From positions 1 to 64,000 of the forward strand of contig CANFHA010000020.1 of NCBI GenBank assembly GCA_947446645.1: DNA of 64,000 bases. Direction: 5' to 3'. Shown here one piece after another: positions 24,079-31,835 of the stretch; position 1 is the first letter of the stretch, and each line of letters opens with the position of its first letter. The stretch comes from Chitinophagaceae bacterium. GTDB lineage: Bacteria; Bacteroidota; Bacteroidia; Chitinophagales; Chitinophagaceae. The position numbers were made by a program, and so were the translations under genes. The notes beneath the pieces were generated by a model. The model was not told where the DNA came from. It saw only the letters and a program-made list of their open reading frames with translations, and did no database searches.

Positions 24079-24965
24079 TTGAAATCAGCCGGGTAAAAAT
24101 TATTGATCAAGGAAGCACGCTTCGCGTTGTTGATGAGAAAGTAAAGGATGTGCCTCATATCCCAGCCCAGCACCGTGTGGTCTCGCCTTATGCACAGGTC
24201 AGCTGCGTTCATTGGCGCTTCCGGATTTATATGGCAGCCGCGCTCTGCTGTAGCGCAGGTAGTAAAGCCCGCATCAAATACAGCCTTTCTGCCGGTTTCG
24301 CTGAAATGAAAAAAACGGCCGAACGGAAAAGCGAAGTGCTTTACCGTGCCACATCTGTCTTTAAGTATGCTGAATGTCTCTGCCATATCATCAGCAATTT
24401 CTTTTGCAGATGCTTTTGCAATGTTCATGTGCATCATGGTATGGCTGCCTATTTCATGCCCCCACTTCTGCAACTGGCCCACTTCCTCCCAGGTCAGAAA
24501 CTCGGCTGCGGGAAAGTCTAATATTTCTGTGCAATACCTCTTTAGTCTCTCAAAATCTGTCACTCCCACAATGCCCGGGTTTATAAAGAAACACCCCTTT
24601 GCGCCATACTCATTCATGATCTCAGCCGCCTTCAGATTATTTTTCAGCCCATCGTCAGAACTAAAAGTAATGTATGGGCGATCAATAGTTCCCGACAGCA
24701 CCTTCTCCACAGCGTCGTTATAACTGATGAACTCGTGTTGCCTGCCCAGCTTTTTCAGCAGCAGGTCAAACGGCTTTTCTTCATCTTTGAATATATGGTG
24801 GATATAGAGAAACTGCACTCGCGGCTTATCCAAGTATTTTTCGCTGGCACCAAGCGCCAGGCCCGTGAGCGCAACATCACGTACCATACCCCGCACCGTC
24901 CTCTTTTTAGAATGCTGCAGTTCCTGGTATTTCGTGATAAATTTATCGTCCATTCTTTTAAGCAC
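24075..24965 (-). CDS. Polysaccharide deacetylase family protein (NodB fold)
   Basis: 296 residues. A metal-dependent carbohydrate esterase (CE4-like). The motif-1 aspartates are D104-D105 in ITFSSDDGLKNN and the motif-2 histidines are H175 and H179 in GSHTMMH; FAFPFGRFF is motif 3. No signal peptide is seen, so it would act inside the cell, perhaps on a sugar nucleotide or lipid-linked intermediate. A second possible start is M5. It overlaps the formyltransferase gene by four bases. Removing an acetyl group and then formylating the amine is a reasonable order of events, but this is inference from context. Confidence 0.88.
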   Translation of the reverse strand: MLKRMDDKFITKYQELQHSKKRTVRGMVRDVALTGLALGASEKYLDKPRVQFLYIHHIFKDEEKPFDLLLKKLGRQHEFISYNDAVEKVLSGTIDRPYITFSSDDGLKNNLKAAEIMNEYGAKGCFFINPGIVGVTDFERLKRYCTEILDFPAAEFLTWEEVGQLQKWGHEIGSHTMMHMNIAKASAKEIADDMAETFSILKDRCGTVKHFAFPFGRFFHFSETGRKAVFDAGFTTCATAERGCHINPEAPMNAADLCIRRDHTVLGWDMRHILYFLINNAKRASLINNFYPADFK

Positions 24966-24976
24966 TTTTCATTAAA

Positions 24977-26080
24977 TTATTTGTTTTCCCACGGTACATC
25001 CGGCATTGCCTTCCCGTTATACACACTGTCTATGATCTTCAGATAATATTGCGCACCCGCCTCCGCACTTACAGCCCCTTCTGCCCACGATCTGATTGTA
25101 TTGCTATCTGCAAAACCTTTATCCTCAAGCGCCTTGTCAATGGCTGCTGCACAGTTGCCTTCTTCGCTCCAGCTGAACACTACACCATTAAAATTACTTT
25201 TTATTGCCCAGTGCACACCGCAAATATTACTGCATATCGCTTTCAGGCCATTTAGCAGGCCCTCGCTTACTATCACTCCCCATCCGTCCTTTTTGGTACT
25301 GGGCAGCACCACCCAATCGTAATTCACATACCGGGTTACGAGTTCATCATATTTCAGAAACGGGTAAAAATGTATCTTATCCGCAAGACCTTTATCTGCT
25401 ACAAAGTTCTTTAATGCCTCCTCTTCCGGCCCGCCGCCGTATATATCCATAAGGTAGGGCTTACTGCTCGTTGCCAGCTCTGCAACAAAGCGCGAAATGC
25501 CTTTGCCTTCTTCTATACGCCCCGCATATATTATTCGTTTTACATCGCCGGGTTGAGGCTTTACCACCGGCACTTTCACACTTACAAAATAAGCCCATGG
25601 AAATACACGCTTAGGGTCGAAACCCAGACTTGTATAGGTATTTACACCCTCCTTCCCCACGGCAAGGAAGAAATCAATATGCTTATAATACCTCAGCTTG
25701 TGCCAGAAATATTTTAGATGCCTCAGTTTACCTTTTACACCTGCCTTATTGTATGATTCTGACAGCGAGCCCATTCTTCCTTTCTGCCGCACACATTCAT
25801 CGTAGGCCATTGTCATCATTTTACCTACACGCACCCCACCTAATACATGCACCGCATCTTTGTAGGTAGAGAATATCCCGGCTAGTTGTTCTTTAGTGGG
25901 AGCTTTGATTATTTCCACGCCGTCTATCACCGGCACTTCCCACCCCATATTTTTCCGGTATGGCGTTATATCCTGCTCCACCACCATCAGCACTTTGCTC
26001 ACAGACGGTTGCCTGGCAAGTGCCTCAAGGAAAGTCTTTTGATGCAGGCTTATGATCCCTTGCCAAAAAATAAGTACCAT
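24977..26080 (-). CDS. Glycosyltransferase family 4 (GT-B)
   Basis: 367 residues. The N-terminal domain is atypical (MVLIFWQGIISLHQKTFLEAL) but the C-terminal domain is clear: RIIYAGRIEEGKGISRFV, MDIYGGGPEEEALK, VVLPSTKKDGWGVIVSEGLLNG with the donor-binding E, then ICSNICGVHW. It adds one sugar of the repeat unit; donor and acceptor unknown. Gaps are 11 bp to the deacetylase and 9 bp to the next glycosyltransferase, so these genes form one transcription unit. Confidence 0.9.
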   Translation of the reverse strand: MVLIFWQGIISLHQKTFLEALARQPSVSKVLMVVEQDITPYRKNMGWEVPVIDGVEIIKAPTKEQLAGIFSTYKDAVHVLGGVRVGKMMTMAYDECVRQKGRMGSLSESYNKAGVKGKLRHLKYFWHKLRYYKHIDFFLAVGKEGVNTYTSLGFDPKRVFPWAYFVSVKVPVVKPQPGDVKRIIYAGRIEEGKGISRFVAELATSSKPYLMDIYGGGPEEEALKNFVADKGLADKIHFYPFLKYDELVTRYVNYDWVVLPSTKKDGWGVIVSEGLLNGLKAICSNICGVHWAIKSNFNGVVFSWSEEGNCAAAIDKALEDKGFADSNTIRSWAEGAVSAEAGAQYYLKIIDSVYNGKAMPDVPWENK

Positions 26081-26089
26081 TCGCTTTTT

Positions 26090-27091
26090 TTATTTTCGCC
26101 TCATACAAGTCCCTGCCAGCTCTTCATACACAGCAAGGTATTGTTCAGCTATCCTTTCATAATTGTATTTCGCGGCATTTTCATACCCCAGCTTCACCGT
26201 GTCTTCATACAGCTGCCTGTTAGTGAGCAATGAATTTATAGACCACCTTATTTCCTCCGGGTCCAGCGGATCCACCATCAACGCAGAGTGTTCTCCTACT
26301 TCAAGCATCGCACCTATGTTGCTGGTAACAACCGGCCTGCCCACGGCCTGGGCCTCTATAATAGGCATTCCAAACCCTTCGTATAATGAGGCCATAAACA
26401 GCACATCGCAGGCCACATACCGCTCAAATACCTGCTCGTCAGTCAGGTTATTATAAATAGAGTGCGATATACCATATTCCTGCATTTTGCCGAGTTCATC
26501 CGAGGCAGGCCAACCTACTATATCAAGGTGGAAATTGGTTCCACGTGCCGCTTCTATAAGGTTATCCAGGTTCTTATGCTTGCCGGTTCCCAACATAAGG
26601 ATAACAGGCGGCTCATTAATAAGCTGCTTACCTACGCTCCTGAAAACCGGCTTCACCGGATCATGAATTACCCTGATCTTACTTTCAGGAAAATTAAAAT
26701 AACGGATCAGCTTCTCCTTCGTAAACTCCGATACCACAGTCACAATGTCTACGCGTTTCAACGGCAACGAGAACCAAAAGGTCTGGTAGATCAGCTTTAC
26801 TAACCTGGAATGTACCGGATTCTCATAAAAACCAAAGTCGTGAATGGTAAGGATCGTTTTGCCTTTTTTGAGACCGAGCGCAAGAAAGTTTACATCTCCC
26901 GTAATATGATTAACGACATCTGCATGCTTCCCGGCCTTCCGTATATTCTGCACTCTAGACGCTTTCGGATCACAGTAAAATTCTTTTATATCCACCCGGT
27001 CTCTCAGGCAGCTTTTTACAAGACTGAAAATGCCCTCAATAGATACCCCGGTCTTTCTAGGCTCCCTGTAAAAGTATGTTACTGATTGCAT
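26090..27091 (-). CDS. Glycosyltransferase family 4 (GT-B)
   Basis: 333 residues from the ATG at 27091; the frame continues to a TTG at 27115, but that stretch contains a repeated GACTTTT word and looks like leader. Family features: DVVNHITGDVNFLALGL, ILTIHDFGF, VVSEFTKEKLIRYF, VILMLGTGKHKNLDNLIEA, and FMASLYEGFGMPIIEAQAVGRPVVTSN, the donor-site E-x7-E. This wording is close to mannosyl/rhamnosyl-type GT4 enzymes. It is co-directional with the GT-C gene 53 bp upstream. Confidence 0.92.
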   Translation of the reverse strand: MQSVTYFYREPRKTGVSIEGIFSLVKSCLRDRVDIKEFYCDPKASRVQNIRKAGKHADVVNHITGDVNFLALGLKKGKTILTIHDFGFYENPVHSRLVKLIYQTFWFSLPLKRVDIVTVVSEFTKEKLIRYFNFPESKIRVIHDPVKPVFRSVGKQLINEPPVILMLGTGKHKNLDNLIEAARGTNFHLDIVGWPASDELGKMQEYGISHSIYNNLTDEQVFERYVACDVLFMASLYEGFGMPIIEAQAVGRPVVTSNIGAMLEVGEHSALMVDPLDPEEIRWSINSLLTNRQLYEDTVKLGYENAAKYNYERIAEQYLAVYEELAGTCMRRK

Positions 27092-27144
27092 CTGGATTAA
27101 AAAGTCAAAAGTCAAAAATGAACCTTGCCGGACTTGAAAAATAA

Positions 27145-28617
27145 TTACCCGCCTATGTACTTATAAATATAACAAGAATAATTTTCACTGATCTTGTACG
27201 GCAGCTTTTGAATGACCTTGTGAAAGAATCCTGAATTATTGTCCGCATCTACTTTGGTCACGAGCTGGTATTGATTGTTTAGAAGTACCTTATCGTAAGA
27301 GTCGAGATTAGGGTTGTCTTTACTGATGATAAAGTAGTTCACCTTGTGGTCAAAGAAGTACTTCATCTTATCCTCCCAGGGTCCATTCTCCTCAAGGCTA
27401 AGGAAGTTGCAATTATTATTCCTTGCTATGTAATAATACCGAAAGTCTCCTGCAACAACTGCATCCTTTGACAGATACCGGGAAATAACAGCTTCGTTAT
27501 GGTGTGGATCATGTTGCTGTAATGTGCCTGCAATATACGCTCCCTTAAACACGAATATCATGGCAAACAGGCAAGGAATGGTATACGCTACGTATTTCAA
27601 CACCCTGTTGGTGTCCATACCCACCACTACACCACCAATAAGCAAGTAGGTGAACGGTGCTACCAAAGCAAAGTACCTGCCCCAGAGCGCACCGGTTACA
27701 ATAACCACAAACGACAGGACAAGCGGCACAGTGAAAAGGACAAGATTTATATTTGCCTTAGCCCATTTCTTCGCTACCACAATGCCAAATGCAAGTAACG
27801 TAAACAGGTAAATGAACAAGTTGTACTTAATTGCCTTCCCACCTGCGTCTATACCGGTATGTTCTTTGATCACTGCCGAATGAGTATAGTAATAAATAAA
27901 GTTGTTTATACTGCCAAATGCTGAGTATATCCATATACCATAAACAACAGCAAAGCCTGTCAGCACTAGCAGGTATTTGAGAAACAGCGCTTTCCAATCC
28001 TTGCTTTTAGCAGTAAATTCATAAATGAAATAACAGACATAAAACGAAAACGCAAAGATGATGCGAGGTGTTGTAAGTATAGCCAAAGCCAGTAAAATAC
28101 CCACAGAAAATGCAGATACTATACTACGAGGATTCACATCCTCATTTATCTTAACAAATGCGAGATAGGAAAGGAAGAAGAAAAACAACGTAACAAAATC
28201 CATTCTCCCTGAGTGCAGAAATTGGTTGAAGTTAGGTTCCAGTGCTACCAGCAGAAGGGTTACTATAGTAGCGCCTGTATTAAACTTCAGGTGCCTGCAG
28301 ATCTTGTAAATCAGGAACAGATCTATGAAACCAAATACCAGGCTTGTCAACCTGAAATGGAACATAGTGAAGCCAAGCAATTTCATAAGCCCAGCCTGCA
28401 GCATAAAGTAAACCGGACCATAGTCAAGTTTTTGATCAGGCAACACAATGATCCGCGCCTCTTCGTAAAACGTGCGGTGGTTGAGGTAAGAGTTAGTGAT
28501 AGAGGTAAAAGATATCTCGTCGAACCAGGGTAAGGGTGAGTAGATCAGTGTTGCCAGGTGATAAATAACATAAATGATCGCAGCAACGACAAGCAGTATT
28601 TTATACTTTTTACTCAT
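27145..28617 (-). CDS. GT-C membrane glycosyltransferase (PMT_2/ArnT-like)
   Basis: 490 residues, about ten to twelve membrane segments. The first periplasmic loop has the acidic pair D36-E37 in LPWFDEISF, the catalytic/metal site of lipid-phosphosugar-dependent GT-C enzymes. These transfer a sugar from a polyprenyl phosphate carrier to a glycan or lipid on the periplasmic side. The C-terminal 100 residues are a soluble domain. It is the first gene of the polysaccharide run; a near-consensus box TATCTTTA at 28658-28665 may start it. A side-branch sugar on the exported polymer is one possible role. Confidence 0.88.
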   Translation of the reverse strand: MSKKYKILLVVAAIIYVIYHLATLIYSPLPWFDEISFTSITNSYLNHRTFYEEARIIVLPDQKLDYGPVYFMLQAGLMKLLGFTMFHFRLTSLVFGFIDLFLIYKICRHLKFNTGATIVTLLLVALEPNFNQFLHSGRMDFVTLFFFFLSYLAFVKINEDVNPRSIVSAFSVGILLALAILTTPRIIFAFSFYVCYFIYEFTAKSKDWKALFLKYLLVLTGFAVVYGIWIYSAFGSINNFIYYYTHSAVIKEHTGIDAGGKAIKYNLFIYLFTLLAFGIVVAKKWAKANINLVLFTVPLVLSFVVIVTGALWGRYFALVAPFTYLLIGGVVVGMDTNRVLKYVAYTIPCLFAMIFVFKGAYIAGTLQQHDPHHNEAVISRYLSKDAVVAGDFRYYYIARNNNCNFLSLEENGPWEDKMKYFFDHKVNYFIISKDNPNLDSYDKVLLNNQYQLVTKVDADNNSGFFHKVIQKLPYKISENYSCYIYKYIGG

Positions 28618-28690
28618 ATAGGATACCTGCCCGTCATTACAACAGGCTTTCCGGCGCTAAAGATAAAGTATATTTTTTCACCCCACAGTT

Positions 28691-30667
28691 CTACTCGTAT
28701 ATCTTAAAAAATGTACGCTTTAGCTCCATCTTTGAGTAGGGATTGACAACCATTGGTATTTTTTCCGTACGTGTCTCGCTGGTGTCCAGGCCAAAGGATT
28801 TGGCATCGGACAGGGAGAGATTCTTGAGAAAGAAATAGCTATTGAGAATGAAACCATCCGATGCTTTAAATTCATTATCTGAAGAAAGGAAGGTTTCCAG
28901 GATCACGAATACAAAGTCAGCCGCAAGGTTATGTTTGGCCAGTGCAGGGTATGGCTGAGCAAGTTCAAGCTCTTTGTTCGCGATCATCTCCTGCACCACT
29001 TTTCTCATCATCAGGTTAATTCTTGGCTGTACCCTGAACCCCAGCCTGAACTCTACACGTATCACCTTATCTTTCTTAAGCTCTTCTACTGTATACTCCA
29101 TTGTATATGGCTCGTCGGTGCGCTCTACATGCACAAACCAATACATATCTGCCCGCTTTGGCTTACGGCTGAATATGGAATAAATGATCCTGTCTTCTAT
29201 CTGGAATGTGTTATTTGCCTTGGTAAGGAATATGGCATGTGTAGCAAACTTTGTAACCCGCTCATCTTTACTAAGATCTTCCAATAGCGGCAGGTACTCC
29301 TTCATACTCCCAAAGCTGAGGAAACGGTTGGTGATCTTGCGCGCCCTGTACCAGATATACATGGTAAATATCAGCCCTACTTCAAACACCAGGAAGAACA
29401 ACCGCTTTAATATCTTCACTGCATTGGTAATAAAGAACGAAGACTCCACGGTGATAAATACGCACATGATCACAACGATCAGCCACAAAGGCCAATGCTT
29501 CACATAGCGCATGAAATAATATACCAGCACCGTAGTCATGAGCATTGCAATGGTAATGGAAAAACCATATGCGGCAGTCATGTTTTCTGAAGTCTTGAAA
29601 TAAAGCACTACGAGTACACAACCTATGCATAGTATCCAGTTAATGCTGGGTATGTATATCTGCCCACGCACGGTAGTCGGGTATTTCACACGCACCTTGG
29701 GCCAGAAATTAAGACTAATGGCCTCGCTGATGAGTGTAAAGGACCCACTGATAAGTGCCTGGCTGGCTATAATAGTAGCCGCTGTAGCAACAATGATAGA
29801 CGGCAGCAGGAACCCATGAGGCACTATGGCAAAGAACGGATTTACATTCTGAAGGTTTTCTTTGTGCTGCAAAAGTACCCAGGCACCTTGCCCCAGGTAG
29901 TTGAGCACCAGCGTGGTCTTTACAAATATCCAGCTTACCTGTATGTTTCTGCGGCCACAGTGCCCGAGATCTGAGTAAAGTGCTTCAGCACCTGTAGTAC
30001 AGAGGAAAACTGCACCAAGCAGCCAGAACCCTTTGGGATGCAAAACGAGCAACTTAAACCCATAAACCGGGCTTAGTGCCTTAAATATCTGTGGATAGTG
30101 TACTATCTGGTTTAGACCAAGCGCACCCAGCATCAGGAACCAGATAAACATGATTGGCCCAAAGGCTCCGCCCACCACTTTTGCGCCAAACCGCTGAAAA
30201 ATGAACAGCAGCACCAAAATTGTAAGGACAAGGGTAATAACAAGGTCATTGCCCGGCACTATCATCCCCTCCAGGCCCTTCACACCGTTGAGGCCTTCTA
30301 TGGCAGAGGTTACCGATATTGGCGGCGTTATTATACCATCGGCCAGCAGTGTGCCCGCACCTATCATGGCCGGGAACATCAACTTCTTGCCATAACGACG
30401 AACAAGAGCATAGAGCGAGAATATACCACCCTCACCCTTATTATCAGCCTGCAGGGTGATAAGTATGTACTTAAACGTTGTCTGAAGCGTAAGTGTCCAG
30501 AAGACGCAGGATATGGCACCCAGCACCAGCTCTTCAGTAGCCGCCCCACCTTCTTTCAGTATGGTTTGAAAAGTATATAAGGGGGAGGTACCGATGTCAC
30601 CAAAAATGATCCCTAATGTAATTAACAGTCCCGCGAATGTAACTTTTTTAATATGACCTGAGTCCAT
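28691..30667 (-). CDS. kup: Potassium uptake protein Kup
   Basis: 658 residues from the ATG at 30667. A KUP/HAK/KT-type K+:H+ symporter of the inner membrane. The first helix has GIIFGDIGTSPLYTF, the strongly conserved entry motif; ADNKGEGGIFSLYALVRR, ADGIITPPISVTSAIEGL, GAEALYSDLGHCGRRNIQ, GQGAWVL and QALISGSFTLISEAI follow in family order over 12 helices, then a cytoplasmic C-terminal domain of about 200 residues. A TTG nine bases upstream is also in frame but the ATG is better. The gene is transcribed alone from the box at 30696-30703. Confidence 0.96.
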   Translation of the reverse strand: MDSGHIKKVTFAGLLITLGIIFGDIGTSPLYTFQTILKEGGAATEELVLGAISCVFWTLTLQTTFKYILITLQADNKGEGGIFSLYALVRRYGKKLMFPAMIGAGTLLADGIITPPISVTSAIEGLNGVKGLEGMIVPGNDLVITLVLTILVLLFIFQRFGAKVVGGAFGPIMFIWFLMLGALGLNQIVHYPQIFKALSPVYGFKLLVLHPKGFWLLGAVFLCTTGAEALYSDLGHCGRRNIQVSWIFVKTTLVLNYLGQGAWVLLQHKENLQNVNPFFAIVPHGFLLPSIIVATAATIIASQALISGSFTLISEAISLNFWPKVRVKYPTTVRGQIYIPSINWILCIGCVLVVLYFKTSENMTAAYGFSITIAMLMTTVLVYYFMRYVKHWPLWLIVVIMCVFITVESSFFITNAVKILKRLFFLVFEVGLIFTMYIWYRARKITNRFLSFGSMKEYLPLLEDLSKDERVTKFATHAIFLTKANNTFQIEDRIIYSIFSRKPKRADMYWFVHVERTDEPYTMEYTVEELKKDKVIRVEFRLGFRVQPRINLMMRKVVQEMIANKELELAQPYPALAKHNLAADFVFVILETFLSSDNEFKASDGFILNSYFFLKNLSLSDAKSFGLDTSETRTEKIPMVVNPYSKMELKRTFFKIYE

Positions 30668-30695
30668 TGTCCCCAAGTATTAGTGTTTGGGTGCG

Positions 30696-30703
30696 CAAAG
30701 TTA
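30696..30703 (-). promoter_or_regulatory. -7 box of kup
   Basis: TAACTTTG on the minus strand, exact TAnnTTTG, 28 bases before the ATG at 30667. Confidence 0.55.
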
Positions 30704-30777
30704 CAATGGCTTACTGTCTCCACCATTTGCAGACAACCTTTTCGGCATAAAGATTTTATAAAGACTTCCACCTCTTG

Positions 30778-31692
30778 CTACTCCTGGTAGGCTAACCCCG
30801 TCTTCTTGTAGGTTTTGGTGCTTTTGTACGCTGGCTCCATGATGCTGCTGCCTGGAGGCGTGCTTCTGCTGCCACTGCGATACATGGGTCCGCCACCCAT
30901 GCTCATGCCCATACCACCAAATCCTACACTCGGCCTGAATCCTCCGCCGCGACCGTTTCCTCCGCTAGCCGGCTGACCCTGAGGTCTTTTCATCGCAGTT
31001 GTTTCTATGCAAATACTGATCGCTTTCCCTTTGTCTGGCCGTGCCAGCTGTGGCTTAAAGTAGAACGAGCGGAACGGCACCTTCGCTTCCCACACCAGCT
31101 CATTGTCCGCATCAAGGCTCATGCGCACCACTATGCCGCAAGTATCCGTCTCTGAAATTGGAAACTGCAGGTTACACCCTTTGAAGCCTTGTAACGAATA
31201 CTCTTTTGCTCCATCCATCGTAGCCCTTACCCGGTCTTCAAGCTCCATGCGCTGCTTTTGCAGCCAGTCGCTGCCAAGCCCTTGCTGGCCTTGCCCCTGT
31301 TCCACTTTCTGGCGAGCAGGCCGCTGATCCTTTTGGCCGGCGTTCACAGGTATTGGGTAGTTGATTGCAGTTACTTCTTCTTTCTCAGCCGTCCGGTCTA
31401 TCCATACCGTTAGTCCTTCGTGCAATATCTTCAACTGTGTAGCTGGGTCGCCGGTCTCTACGGTTATATACAGGTTGTCTTTGTCATTGGATACGGCATA
31501 GCCAATCTGTGCCTTCTCATCATAGTCGGGGTATGGCGACGGCCAGTCTTTGTTACTGCCGTCTATAGTTACCGGGGAAACCTGCCAGGTGCCGGGGAGC
31601 CGCTTGCTACCGGAGTGCTTGGAGCTGCTGCAAGATAAAGCTATACAAACAGAAGCAGTGAATACCGCGAAATTAATAATGCGCCGATACAT
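30778..31692 (-). CDS. Lipoprotein with carbohydrate-binding/DOMON-like region and Gly/Met-rich tail
   Basis: 304 residues. A type II signal peptide with lipobox IALSC (C21) anchors it in a membrane; the serines after the cysteine favour outer-membrane sorting. Residues about 35-225 start with VTIDGSNKDWPSPYPDYDEKAQIGYAVSNDKDNLYI, the pattern of CBM9/DOMON-like beta sandwiches (IDGxxxDW, then NLYI). A Gln-rich linker interrupts it at about 120-140. The last 80 residues are low complexity: GGNGRGGGF, GFGGMGMSMGGGPM, then Ser/Pro-rich sequence. The ligand is unknown and no neighbour explains it. It is divergent from the AsmA-like gene with a 143-bp spacer. Confidence 0.75.
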   Translation of the reverse strand: MYRRIINFAVFTASVCIALSCSSSKHSGSKRLPGTWQVSPVTIDGSNKDWPSPYPDYDEKAQIGYAVSNDKDNLYITVETGDPATQLKILHEGLTVWIDRTAEKEEVTAINYPIPVNAGQKDQRPARQKVEQGQGQQGLGSDWLQKQRMELEDRVRATMDGAKEYSLQGFKGCNLQFPISETDTCGIVVRMSLDADNELVWEAKVPFRSFYFKPQLARPDKGKAISICIETTAMKRPQGQPASGGNGRGGGFRPSVGFGGMGMSMGGGPMYRSGSRSTPPGSSIMEPAYKSTKTYKKTGLAYQE

Positions 31693-31805
31693 AGATATAA
31701 CGAAGAATGGACGAAGTTAATACCAACGTACTCACTTTGACCAACATGAAAACTTAAAGTTTAAAACATAACGCGTTCATTTTTCATTATTAAATTCTAC
31801 AATGT

Positions 31806-31813
31806 TATTTTTG
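31806..31813 (+). promoter_or_regulatory. -7 box of the AsmA-like gene
   Basis: TATTTTTG, exact TAnnTTTG, 22 bases before the ATG at 31836. Confidence 0.5.
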
Positions 31814-31835
31814 CAGCTAAATAATTGATACACTC

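Noticed and set aside
6824..28617. A complete Wzx/Wzy capsule cluster
   Set aside because: No flippase, polymerase, Wza/Wzc or export ATPase gene was found among the genes of the window, so completeness cannot be claimed.
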